From Nitrospira sp. (GTDB taxonomy: Bacteria; Nitrospirota; Nitrospiria; Nitrospirales; Nitrospiraceae), in contig JABMDL010000006.1 of assembly GCA_015903945.1 (NCBI GenBank), forward strand, positions 1 through 57,426: a stretch of 57,426 nt of DNA. Direction: 5' to 3'. The notes beneath the pieces are model-generated. The model worked only from the letters and a program-made list of their open reading frames with translations. It did not search any database and had not been told where the DNA came from. Within the stretch, counting starts at the first letter, position 1. Each line of letters starts with the position of its first letter. The translations under genes and the position numbers were made by a program. Below are positions 49,974 through 57,426 of the stretch, piece after piece.

Positions 49974-50948
49974 ATGGAGAAGGTTCTCTCTCAAGAAGAA
50001 ATCGATGCGCTGCTGAAGGGCGTCGTGTCCGGAGAGGTTGACACCGCTCCGAAAGACGCGGCGCGTGCGGCCGATGGGACGGCGCAATATGATCTGCTCA
50101 ACCAGGAGCGGATTATCCGGGGACGAATGCCGACTCTGGAGCTCATCAACGACCGCTTCATCCGGCGCCAATCCGTATCGTGGACCGGCATGCTCCGCGA
50201 AGCCGTGGACTTCATTGTTGTCGGCACCCAGGTGATCAAATTCGGTGAACTGCTGAAAAAAATCCCCATGCCGTCGTCGCTCAATGTGTTTCATATGCAG
50301 CCCTTGCGGGGGAACGGACTGTTCATCATGGACGCCTTCCTCGTCTACCTCGTGGTGGATTACTTCTTCGGCGGAAAGGCCCAAACGCACGTCAAGCCCG
50401 AAGGACGGGACTTTACGCCGGTCCAACTGCGGATCGTCAAGAAGCTCTTGGGTCACGCACTGTCCGATCTGGAGAAAGCGTGGCAGGCCGTGTTGCCGGC
50501 GAAGGTGGAATACGTGCGCTCGGAAAGCAATCCGCAATTTGCCATGGTGGTGACGGCATCGGAGATCGTGGTGGTGGTGACGCTCCAAGTGGTTATGGGA
50601 GACACGACCAGGGAGCTGTTTATTGTGTACCCGTACGCGATGCTGGAACCCATCAAGGAGAAGTTGTACTCGGGGCTGGTCTCGGATCAAATCGAGCAGG
50701 ACAGCGGTTGGAACGGAAAGTTTCGTGAGAAATTGCAAGAGTGCTCTCTGCCCCTCACTGTTCGACTGGGCACGACGACCGTCACATTGCGGGATGTCCT
50801 CAATTTCGCGCCCGGCGACGTTATTGTGCTGGACCAGCGGCCGGGCGATCTCCTCGATTGCTACGTCGAGGGCTATCACAAGTTTCAGGGCACTCCCGGA
50901 GTGTTCAAGGGCAATCATGCGTGCCGCGTGAGCAAGTTCATCAACTGA
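49974..50948 (+). CDS. fliM: Flagellar motor switch protein FliM
   Basis: The 324-residue protein begins MEKVLSQEEIDALLKGV, the N-terminal peptide that binds phosphorylated CheY. A middle domain (FHMQPLRGNGLFIMDAFLVY) contacts FliG, and the C-terminal FliN-like part (VRLGTTTVTLRDVLNFAPGD) follows. The CheY-binding segment is intact, so the motor should switch in response to chemotaxis signals. It lies 14 bp after fliL and 25 bp before fliN. Confidence 0.96.
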   Translation: MEKVLSQEEIDALLKGVVSGEVDTAPKDAARAADGTAQYDLLNQERIIRGRMPTLELINDRFIRRQSVSWTGMLREAVDFIVVGTQVIKFGELLKKIPMPSSLNVFHMQPLRGNGLFIMDAFLVYLVVDYFFGGKAQTHVKPEGRDFTPVQLRIVKKLLGHALSDLEKAWQAVLPAKVEYVRSESNPQFAMVVTASEIVVVVTLQVVMGDTTRELFIVYPYAMLEPIKEKLYSGLVSDQIEQDSGWNGKFREKLQECSLPLTVRLGTTTVTLRDVLNFAPGDVIVLDQRPGDLLDCYVEGYHKFQGTPGVFKGNHACRVSKFIN

Positions 50949-50973
50949 TCGTGAAGCATGAGGAGAAGACGGT

Positions 50974-51345
50974 ATGGCTGATGCAAGTGTTGCGGCGCAA
51001 TCAGATGCGAGTGGGACCACCGGAGCGTCCTCACCTCAACCGGCGGCGTTCCCTCCCGTGCAACCAACCGAAACGGGCGTGGCGTCCAAAAACATCGAGT
51101 TTCTTCTCGACATACCCATGAGTGTGGCGGTGTATGTCGGCTCCACCAAGATGGTCATCCGAGACCTGCTGCAATTGGCACAAGGGTCCGTCATTGAGCT
51201 GGACAAGCTCGCAGGGGAGCCGATGGATGTGATGGTGAACAACAAACTTGTGGCGCGGGGAGAAGTGGTCGTGGTCAACGAGAAATTCGGCATTCGCCTG
51301 ACGGACGTGGTCAGCGCAGCCGAGCGGGTGCAGCAACTCGGCTAA
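50974..51345 (+). CDS. fliN: Flagellar motor switch protein FliN
   Basis: The 123-residue protein has a disordered Ala/Ser/Pro-rich N-terminus of about 40 residues and the conserved FliN domain (LLDIPMSVAVYVGSTKMVIR, then LAGEPMDVMVNNKLVARGEV and VVNEKFGIRLTDVVSAAERV). FliN forms the base of the C ring and is the docking site of FliH, which is a receiver fusion in this genome. GAGGAGA lies about 6 nt before the ATG. Confidence 0.96.
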   Translation: MADASVAAQSDASGTTGASSPQPAAFPPVQPTETGVASKNIEFLLDIPMSVAVYVGSTKMVIRDLLQLAQGSVIELDKLAGEPMDVMVNNKLVARGEVVVVNEKFGIRLTDVVSAAERVQQLG

Positions 51346-51364
51346 CGCACACGGAGGGGCACAG

Positions 51365-51775
51365 GTGATTGATCTTTGGGACAGTCTGTTCCGCACATTG
51401 TCCGCCCTGGCGGTCGTGCTGGGTTTGATGGGGCTGGCGGCGTTGGCGGCCAAGCGGCTGCTCGGTCGCCGCGTCGGGCCGTCCGGATCCCGCCCGCTCA
51501 TTCAGGTAGTGGCCAGCGGCTATGTCGCGCCTCGTAAGTCGATCGCGCTGGTATCGGTGGCAGGGGAGTATCTCATCATCGGGGCGACGGCAACCGATCT
51601 GGTGCCGTTGGGACGTATCAGCGACGCCGCCAAGATGCAGGAGCTGCTGGCTTCAGCCGGTACCGAGCACTCGCTCTTGGCCCCGTCGATCGCGCCATCG
51701 GTCATCGCATCGTGGTTTCAGGGTTATTCAAGCGACTCCGTACCCTCGCACCACGGGAGCCGCCATGAACCATAA
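51365..51775 (+). CDS. fliO: Flagellar export protein FliO
   Basis: The 136-residue protein has one N-terminal membrane helix (LSALAVVLGLMGLAALAAKR) and a small cytoplasmic domain with VVASGYVAPRKSIALVSVAG and EYLIIGATATDLVPL. That is the usual shape of FliO, a FliP-assembly factor. The start is GTG at 51365. Its end overlaps fliP by 11 bp. FliO is poorly conserved, so position between fliN and fliP is part of the evidence. Confidence 0.88.
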   Translation: MIDLWDSLFRTLSALAVVLGLMGLAALAAKRLLGRRVGPSGSRPLIQVVASGYVAPRKSIALVSVAGEYLIIGATATDLVPLGRISDAAKMQELLASAGTEHSLLAPSIAPSVIASWFQGYSSDSVPSHHGSRHEP

Positions 51776-52526
51776 CCGGCTCTGGTTAGCCATGGTCTGT
51801 CTCATGACCGTTCTGGCGGGAGCGGCCCCGGGGTCGATAGACCTCGCATGGGCAGGCGGACCCTCGGTCAGCATCGATTTGGGCACGGATGCTCCCAAAC
51901 AGACCGCCGTCGTCGTGCAGATCCTGATTCTCCTGACGGTGCTGTCGTTGGCACCGGCGCTGTTTATCATGGTGACGTCGTTTACGCGAATTGTGATCGT
52001 GCTGTCCTTCCTCCGTCAGGCGCTCGGCACGCAGTCGGTGCCTCCGAATCAAGTGTTGCTGGCACTCGCCTTGTTCTTGACGATCTTCGTCATGGCCCCG
52101 GTGGGGCAGAAGGTCTACAACGACGCGCTCCAACCGCTCATGGCTGAACAGATGTCGTATGAAGAGGCATGGCAAAAGGGGAGCGAGCCGATCCGGGGCT
52201 TCATGCTGCGGCAACTTCGTGAGAAGGATCTGGCATTGTTCATCGATCTCGCCCGATTGCCGAAGCCGGACAAGGTCGAACAGGTCCCGACCCATGTCAT
52301 TATCCCGGCTTTCATTCTGAGCGAGTTGCGCGTGGCGTTCCAAATCGGCTTTCTGATCTACATCCCCTTTCTCATCGTCGATATGGTGGTGGCCAGCGTG
52401 CTGATGTCCATGGGCATGATGCTGCTTCCGCCGGTGGTGATTTCGCTGCCGTTCAAGTTGGTGCTGTTTGTCCTGGCCGACGGCTGGTATCTGGTCGTGG
52501 GTTCGATGGTGAGGAGTTTCCAATGA
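51765..52526 (+). CDS. fliP: Flagellar export gate protein FliP
   Basis: The 253-residue protein has a cleavable signal peptide (LAMVCLMTVLAGAAPGSIDL), as usual for FliP. The core motifs LTVLSLAPALFIMVTSFTRI and FVMAPVG follow, and TFIIPAFIL-like and FIPFLIVDMVVASVLMSMGM-like helices come later. Five FliP subunits form the export channel with FliQ and FliR. ATG at 51765 was chosen because ACGGGAG lies about 7 nt upstream; it overlaps fliO. The stop codon overlaps fliQ (ATGA). Confidence 0.96.
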   Translation: MNHNRLWLAMVCLMTVLAGAAPGSIDLAWAGGPSVSIDLGTDAPKQTAVVVQILILLTVLSLAPALFIMVTSFTRIVIVLSFLRQALGTQSVPPNQVLLALALFLTIFVMAPVGQKVYNDALQPLMAEQMSYEEAWQKGSEPIRGFMLRQLREKDLALFIDLARLPKPDKVEQVPTHVIIPAFILSELRVAFQIGFLIYIPFLIVDMVVASVLMSMGMMLLPPVVISLPFKLVLFVLADGWYLVVGSMVRSFQ

Positions 52527-52792
52527 CGCCTGAAATGGTGACTGAGCTGGGCCGGCAAGCCTTGGAAACCACCCTGCTGGTGGCGACTCCCATTCTCGCT
52601 CTTAGTCTGGTGATCGGGCTGGTCGTGAGCGCCTTTCAAGCGATGACCCAACTGAACGAAGCGACACTCTCATTCGTTCCGAAAGTATTGGCGCTGTTCG
52701 GCGCGATCCTGGTGTTTCTGCCGTGGATGCTGAATGTCCTGACGACGTTCACGGTGAATCTACTCGCCAACATTCCGAATTACGCCCATTGA
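52523..52792 (+). CDS. fliQ: Flagellar export gate protein FliQ
   Basis: The 89-residue protein has two membrane helices (ATPILALSLVIGLVVSAFQA and LALFGAILVFLPWMLNVLTT) with the connecting TQLNEATLSFVPK motif that is diagnostic for FliQ. Four copies pack around FliP. It shares 4 bp with fliP and is followed 9 bp later by fliR. Confidence 0.97.
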   Translation: MTPEMVTELGRQALETTLLVATPILALSLVIGLVVSAFQAMTQLNEATLSFVPKVLALFGAILVFLPWMLNVLTTFTVNLLANIPNYAH

Positions 52793-52801
52793 ACAGGCGC
52801 C

Positions 52802-53590
52802 ATGACGTCAACGCACACCATCCAGATCATGCTCCCGCAGTTTCAGGCCTTTTTGGCATTGATCTCACGAATCGGCGGATTGCTCGCGGCGTTGCCGGTG
52901 TTGAGCGGACGCACCGTGCCGCTCAAAGTGAAGATCGCCTTGATGCTCGTCTTGGGAATGGCCTTGGCGCCCGTCATTCATGTTCCGGCCGTTCCCGTCG
53001 AGCCCTTCACGCTGGTGGCCGGGCTGATGAGGGAACTGGCGATCGGGCTCATGATCGGTTTGGCTGTGCGCATGTTTTTCGGTGGGCTCGAGTTGGCCGG
53101 TGAACTGGTCGGCGTGCAGATGGGATTCGGCGTCGTGCAGTTGTTTGATCCGGCCACGTTGCGGCAAACGTCGCTGATCGCCCAGTTTTTCACGCTGCTG
53201 GCCTCGCTGGTGTTTCTGTCGCTGAACGCGCACCTCCTCGTGGTAGCTACGATCGTTTCCAGCTATCAAGCGATTCCGGCGTTCGGCGCCGCCCTACCCT
53301 CAGGGTTGGGTGATGAGGTGCTGAATCTGGTGCAACATATGTTTGTCATCGGGCTCACACTGGCTGCGCCGGTGCTGGTGACGATTCTATTGATCAATAT
53401 TCTGCTCGCCGTCCTGGGGCGAGCGGTCAGTCAAATCAACGTCTTCGCGCTCAGCTTCCCCGTGACCATCGCGGGAGGCTTGGCCGTCTTGGGGCTGGCA
53501 ATGCCCTTTACGGTAAGTTTGCTGGCGCGTGAGATCGAGCGGCTCGAATTCGTGATCGACGGCCTGTTGAAAGCACTGGGTCATGGCTGA
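52802..53590 (+). CDS. fliR: Flagellar export gate protein FliR
   Basis: The 262-residue protein has about six membrane helices and the FliR motifs FLALISRIGGLLAALPVLSG, then VRMFFGGLELAGELVGVQMG and INVFALSFPVTIAGGLAVLG. A single FliR completes the FliP5-FliQ4-FliR gate. It overlaps flhB by 8 bp, which suggests coupled synthesis of two gate partners. Confidence 0.96.
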   Translation: MTSTHTIQIMLPQFQAFLALISRIGGLLAALPVLSGRTVPLKVKIALMLVLGMALAPVIHVPAVPVEPFTLVAGLMRELAIGLMIGLAVRMFFGGLELAGELVGVQMGFGVVQLFDPATLRQTSLIAQFFTLLASLVFLSLNAHLLVVATIVSSYQAIPAFGAALPSGLGDEVLNLVQHMFVIGLTLAAPVLVTILLINILLAVLGRAVSQINVFALSFPVTIAGGLAVLGLAMPFTVSLLAREIERLEFVIDGLLKALGHG

Positions 53591-54671
53591 GAACAACGAC
53601 AATAAAACAGAGAAAGCGACACCGAAACGAAAAGACGAGGCCCGCAAAAAAGGCCAAGTGGCCATGAGCCGCGATGTGGTGACCGCGGCGATCTTGGTGG
53701 GCGGCGTCGGACTGCTGGGGGCCTTGATGCCGCTGGGCCTTGAGCGGCTGACGGAGATGGTCAGGCACGGTCTCCGGCTTTCAGTCTCTCAAGTGGCACG
53801 CGACGGGATGACGGTGGAGCAGGTCGCCACGATTGTCACCGGGACCGCGGTGACCGTACTGACGCTGACCTTGCCGATCCTCGGAAGCATCCTGCTGATC
53901 GGCAGCGCCGCATCGCTGGCGCAGACCGGCTTGCTCTGGCGCTCGGACGGCATTCAGATGGAGTTAGCCCGCATCAATCCGTTGAAGGGCTTGTCCCGGC
54001 TTTTCTCGCTCCGTTCGGTGATGGAACTGGTGAAGGGACTGCTCAAGATCGGGGTCATCACCGGTGTGGGTCTGTTTGTCGTACGGCATGATGTGCTGCG
54101 CGTCCCCGGGCTCATGGATTTCGATCTTGCCGCGATCTTGGGCATGACAGGATGGCTGGCGCTGAAGATCGCACTGGCGGTGTGCGGCGTGACTGTCGTG
54201 CTGGGAGGGTTGGACTACTTCTACCAGCGGTACGAGTGGGAACGCGGTCTTCGGATGTCAAAGGAAGAAATCAAGGAAGAACATAAGTCGGCGGAAGGTG
54301 ATCCGCTCATCAAGAGCCGAGTCCGGACCGCGCAGCGAGATTTGTCGAGGAAGCGCATGATGGCGGCGGTGAAAACGGCGGACGTCGTGGTCACGAACCC
54401 CACCCACCTCGCGGTGGCACTGAAATACGATTCCACCAAAAGGGCTGCGCCGTTCGTCGTCGCCAAAGGCGCCGGGCTGGTAGCCGAGCGCATCCGGGAA
54501 CTGGCTCGGCACCACGGTGTTCCGGTCGTGGAGCATAAATTCGTGGCCCGGACGATCTTCAAACTGGTCGAGGTCGGCAAGGAAATTCCCGCCGATCTCT
54601 ATCGCGCGGTGGCGGAAATCCTGGCGTTTGTCTACCGGGCTCGTGGCCAAGGAGTTGGGGCGGGAGTATGA
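53583..54671 (+). CDS. flhB: Flagellar export switch protein FlhB
   Basis: The 362-residue protein starts with a lysine-rich segment (KTEKATPKRKDEARKKGQVA). Four membrane helices follow, then a cytoplasmic domain with the autocleavage site Asn272-Pro-Thr-His (VVTNPTHLAVAL). Cleavage there, triggered by FliK, switches export from rod/hook to filament proteins. The cleavage motif is intact. It overlaps flhA by 4 bp. Confidence 0.97.
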   Translation: MAENNDNKTEKATPKRKDEARKKGQVAMSRDVVTAAILVGGVGLLGALMPLGLERLTEMVRHGLRLSVSQVARDGMTVEQVATIVTGTAVTVLTLTLPILGSILLIGSAASLAQTGLLWRSDGIQMELARINPLKGLSRLFSLRSVMELVKGLLKIGVITGVGLFVVRHDVLRVPGLMDFDLAAILGMTGWLALKIALAVCGVTVVLGGLDYFYQRYEWERGLRMSKEEIKEEHKSAEGDPLIKSRVRTAQRDLSRKRMMAAVKTADVVVTNPTHLAVALKYDSTKRAAPFVVAKGAGLVAERIRELARHHGVPVVEHKFVARTIFKLVEVGKEIPADLYRAVAEILAFVYRARGQGVGAGV

Positions 54672-56764
54672 CGACCAGCGTGGAACCGATTCAGCACACG
54701 TCGTTTATTAAACACCCCGACATCGTCATGTCCGTCGGGGTAGTGGCCATTCTGATGGTCATGCTGTTGCCGTTGCCGCGGTTCCTGCTCGATCTGTTGC
54801 TGAGCTTCGACATCACCATCTCGGTGGTCATTCTGCTTGTCGGGCTGCAAGTGCGGCGGCCGATCGAGTTCTCAGTGTTTCCGTCCATTCTGCTGATGGT
54901 CACGCTGTTGCGTTTGTCTCTCAACATCGCTTCGACCCGGCTGATTCTCCTCCACGGCAACGAAGGGGCCGGAGCGGCGGGCGAAGTCATCCGGGCCTTC
55001 GGCAATTTTGTGGTCGGCGGCAATTACACAGTCGGCCTGGTCGTGTTTTCCATTCTCGTGATCATCAACTTCGTCGTGGTGACCAAGGGCGCAGGTCGTG
55101 TGGCGGAAGTCGCCGCCCGCTTTACGTTGGACGCTATGCCCGGCAAGCAGATGAGCATCGACGCCGATCTCAACGCGGGACTGATCAATGAAGCCGACGC
55201 GCGCCGCCGACGCCGGGAGATCTCGGAAGAGGCGGATTTCTACGGGGCGATGGACGGCGCCAGTAAGTTCGTTCGAGGCGATGCCATCGCGGCGATCATC
55301 ATCATTCTGGTCAATATCGTGGGCGGCTTGGCCATCGGCATTCTGCAACAGGGAATGAGCCCTGCGGCCGCGGCGCAAACCTATACGTTGTTGACAGTAG
55401 GCGAAGGGTTGGTCGCCCAGATCCCCGCGTTGATCGTGTCGACGGCGGCCGGCATCGTGGTGACACGCGCCGCCTCCGAGACAGATCTCGGCGGCGAAAT
55501 GACCCGGCAGTTGCTTATCTCGTCACGAGTCGTCGGGACCGCGGCCGGGATTTTGCTTGCGCTGGGGCTGGTGCCCGGTCTGCCTCACTTGGCGTTCTTG
55601 GTATTGGGGGCGCTGGCCGCCTGGATGGCCTATCGTCTGCATCAGCGGGAGCAAGCGCCTGAAGTCGTCGCACCGGCGCCGAGTGCACCGAAAGCGGACG
55701 AGGGGACGGCGCGGGTGGCGCCGCTGGATTTGATGGAAGTGCAGGTGGGCTACGGGCTGATCGGGTTGGTCGAAGGCGCAAAGGGTACCGCCCTCCTGGA
55801 CCGGATTAAGGGACTGCGCCGCCAGTTCGCGGAGTCGATGGGTTTCGTCGTGCCGCCGATTCATATTCGGGACAATCTTCAGCTGCGGCCGAACGAATAC
55901 GCCGTCATCCTCAAAGGCGTGGAGATCTCGAAAGCGGAAGCGTTGCCGGGACATGTGTTGGCCATCGATCCTGGAACCGGCCAGCGGGGTATGGTGCAAG
56001 GCATCGCGACGAAAGAGCCGGCCTTCGGCCTCCCCGCGTTGTGGGTGCCGGAGGAGGGTCGTGAACAGGCGCAGGCGGCCGGATATACCGTCGTCGATGC
56101 CGGTTCGGCGATCACAACCCACTTGTCAGAACTCATCAAGCGCCACGGCCATGAACTGTTGGGACGGCAGGAAGTGCAGGGGCTGCTGGACGAGGTCGGG
56201 AAAGCGCACCCGAAGTTGGTGGAAGAGCTGATTCCGACACTCGTGCCGTTGGGAACGGTCGTGCGGATTCTGGCCAATCTCCTGAAGGAGGGTGTCCCGA
56301 TTCGAGATCTGCGCTCCATCCTCGAAGCGATCTCTGATCAGGCGGCCACGACCAAAGACCCCGAGGTCCTTACGGAATTTGCGCGCCAAGCGTTGGCTCG
56401 TACGATCACCAAACAGCATCAATCGCCGGACGGCACGCTTCAAGTCATCACGCTGGACCCGATGCTCGACCGGTCGCTGGCTGAGCAGGCGACGTCTTTG
56501 TCGTCGGGCGCATCGCTGAACCTTGATCCGGTCATCTCCAACAAGCTCCTGAGCGGGCTGAAACAGGCGGCCGAGCGGGTGGCTGCACAAGGCCTACAGC
56601 CGGTTGTGCTCTGCTCTCCTCTCGTTCGGCGCCACTTGCGCCGTTGGACCGACCGGATTCTCCGCGCGGTTCCGATTATGGGACTCAACGAGGTCGATGC
56701 GCTGGCGCGTGTGCAGTCGCTGGAGATGGTTCGGATCGATGTGGACCTTGCGCAACTGTCATGA
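54668..56764 (+). CDS. flhA: Flagellar export gate protein FlhA
   Basis: The 698-residue protein has eight membrane helices in its first 330 residues. The FHIPEP-family signature region spans VAARFTLDAMPGKQMSIDAD and AGLINEADARRRRREISEEA. A four-part cytoplasmic domain follows, which forms a nonameric ring binding chaperone-substrate pairs. It is the rotor of the export engine. It shares 4 bp with flhB and ends 8 bp before flhF. Confidence 0.97.
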   Translation: MTTSVEPIQHTSFIKHPDIVMSVGVVAILMVMLLPLPRFLLDLLLSFDITISVVILLVGLQVRRPIEFSVFPSILLMVTLLRLSLNIASTRLILLHGNEGAGAAGEVIRAFGNFVVGGNYTVGLVVFSILVIINFVVVTKGAGRVAEVAARFTLDAMPGKQMSIDADLNAGLINEADARRRRREISEEADFYGAMDGASKFVRGDAIAAIIIILVNIVGGLAIGILQQGMSPAAAAQTYTLLTVGEGLVAQIPALIVSTAAGIVVTRAASETDLGGEMTRQLLISSRVVGTAAGILLALGLVPGLPHLAFLVLGALAAWMAYRLHQREQAPEVVAPAPSAPKADEGTARVAPLDLMEVQVGYGLIGLVEGAKGTALLDRIKGLRRQFAESMGFVVPPIHIRDNLQLRPNEYAVILKGVEISKAEALPGHVLAIDPGTGQRGMVQGIATKEPAFGLPALWVPEEGREQAQAAGYTVVDAGSAITTHLSELIKRHGHELLGRQEVQGLLDEVGKAHPKLVEELIPTLVPLGTVVRILANLLKEGVPIRDLRSILEAISDQAATTKDPEVLTEFARQALARTITKQHQSPDGTLQVITLDPMLDRSLAEQATSLSSGASLNLDPVISNKLLSGLKQAAERVAAQGLQPVVLCSPLVRRHLRRWTDRILRAVPIMGLNEVDALARVQSLEMVRIDVDLAQLS

Positions 56765-56772
56765 GGTAACGG

Positions 56773-57426
56773 ATGAAAGTCAAAACATTTCATGCCCTCA
56801 CCATGCAAGACGCCCTACGAGAGATCAAGGAAGAGTTGGGACCGGACGCGATTATCCTCTCGTCCAAGGAAGTTCGGGAGGATGGTCGAATGGTACGCCT
56901 GTTCAATCGTCCAATCTTAGAGGTCATGGCGGCATGTGAACAACCGCCGCCGCAAGCCGTCCCGTCATCTCGCGAGGAGACGCCCAGGAAAGAGGTGCGT
57001 CGGCATTCCAGTCCACAGGTGGCGCCGGCCTCGTCCGGGCAGGGATTTCAGGAGACGCTGGAGGCCATCTTGAACCCGGCATCCCTGGGGGCGGAGAGGT
57101 CTCGTGGCAAACGCGCCGGGGCACCGAAGCCTGACGGGTGGAAACGTACCCGTCTTCGTGAACTGCGCGCTGAACTGCGTGAGTTGAGTCGTCTCCTGGA
57201 GGGGGCGCCACAGGATGTCCCATCCGCTGCAGAGTCGATGCCGCCGGCGTTGACCAAGCTGAGCCGTTCGCTGGCGACGCAGGGCATGCGTCTGTCGACG
57301 GCTGACTCGCTGGGACGTGATGTCTTGCGGATTGTGGAGCGGGACACTCCGTGCAGTGAAGCCGGCGTGAGCCTGGCGCTGCAGCACACCCTCGCGCGCC
57401 GGATCAGGGTCAATGAATCGCTCTTC
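56773..57426 (+). CDS. flhF: Polar flagellum GTPase FlhF (5' part, cut by window end)
   Basis: ATG at 56773 opens a frame with no stop through the last base (218 codons). The product starts MKVKTFHALTMQDALREIKE and continues with ELGPDAIILSSKEV, the conserved FlhF N-terminus. A variable linker and the helical N domain (RLRELRAELRELSRLLEG) that precedes the GTPase follow. The G domain lies outside the window. FlhF places the flagellum at the cell pole, so polar flagellation is expected. It is 8 bp after flhA. Confidence 0.93.
   Translation, partial: MKVKTFHALTMQDALREIKEELGPDAIILSSKEVREDGRMVRLFNRPILEVMAACEQPPPQAVPSSREETPRKEVRRHSSPQVAPASSGQGFQETLEAILNPASLGAERSRGKRAGAPKPDGWKRTRLRELRAELRELSRLLEGAPQDVPSAAESMPPALTKLSRSLATQGMRLSTADSLGRDVLRIVERDTPCSEAGVSLALQHTLARRIRVNESLF

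Noticed and set aside
1..57426. CRISPR arrays, insertion sequences with transposases, prophage or toxin-antitoxin genes
   Set aside because: No regularly spaced repeats, transposase or integrase motifs or phage structural genes were seen; the repeats present are dispersed palindromes.

Overview
The window reads as chromosomal DNA of a GC-rich Gram-negative bacterium with a single polar-type flagellar locus. The gene complement fits Nitrospirota and most likely the genus Nitrospira: sigma-54 flagellar regulators, AddAB-like recombination nucleases, and many short dispersed palindromic elements between genes. That assignment is inference from gene content; no rRNA or marker gene is present.

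Layout. Positions 1-7.8 kb: the tail of a saccharopine-dehydrogenase-like gene, a small thioredoxin-fold protein, a 52-residue zinc ribbon, then an overlapping addB-addA pair and a minimal zincin metallopeptidase. 7.9-16.9 kb: ordinary housekeeping and hypothetical genes (lgt on the minus strand, a YtxH protein behind a candidate sigma-54 promoter, tRNA-Leu(UAA), small membrane and exported proteins, a dienelactone-hydrolase-like protein missing two catalytic residues, a Gfo/Idh/MocA oxidoreductase, a stand-alone Lrp ligand domain). 17-22 kb: comM and clpB. 23.3-27 kb: histidine kinase, lipoprotein and sigma-54 activator, in the same order as the enterobacterial QseE-QseG-QseF (GlrK-QseG-GlrR) unit. 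27.6-29.4 kb: a gene-poor patch with a PilZ protein, ending at tRNA-Thr(UGU) and carrying two degenerate pieces of that tRNA, which looks like the scar of an integrated element. 29.6-31.8 kb: a cytochrome c and an orphan NtrC-type regulator.

32.1-57.4 kb (window end) is the flagellar locus, all on the plus strand: an exported TPR protein, a FlrB/FleS-like kinase and a FlrC/FleR-like activator in translationally coupled order, then flgB, flgC, fliE, fliF, fliG, fliH, fliI, fliJ, a MotE-like gene, fliK, flgD, flgE, fliL, fliM, fliN, fliO, fliP, fliQ, fliR, flhB, flhA and the start of flhF. Sigma-54 promoters (TGGCAC/T-N5-TTGC type) are visible before the TPR gene, fliK and fliL. Two of the three are preceded at about 100-140 bp by CGTCA...TGACG palindromes that could be activator sites, which would give a feed-forward circuit: kinase and activator switch on their own operon and the later hook/export genes.

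The most unusual protein is FliH, which carries a complete CheY-like receiver domain fused to its N-terminus. It suggests that the flagellar export ATPase regulator is under phosphorelay control. Other structure worth attention: at least six copies of one palindromic repeat family, a second repeat family that begins at the G of a TAG stop codon in both copies, a 194-bp element with perfect 19-bp terminal inverted repeats just before flgB, and several promoters placed so close to the start codon that the transcripts would be leaderless.
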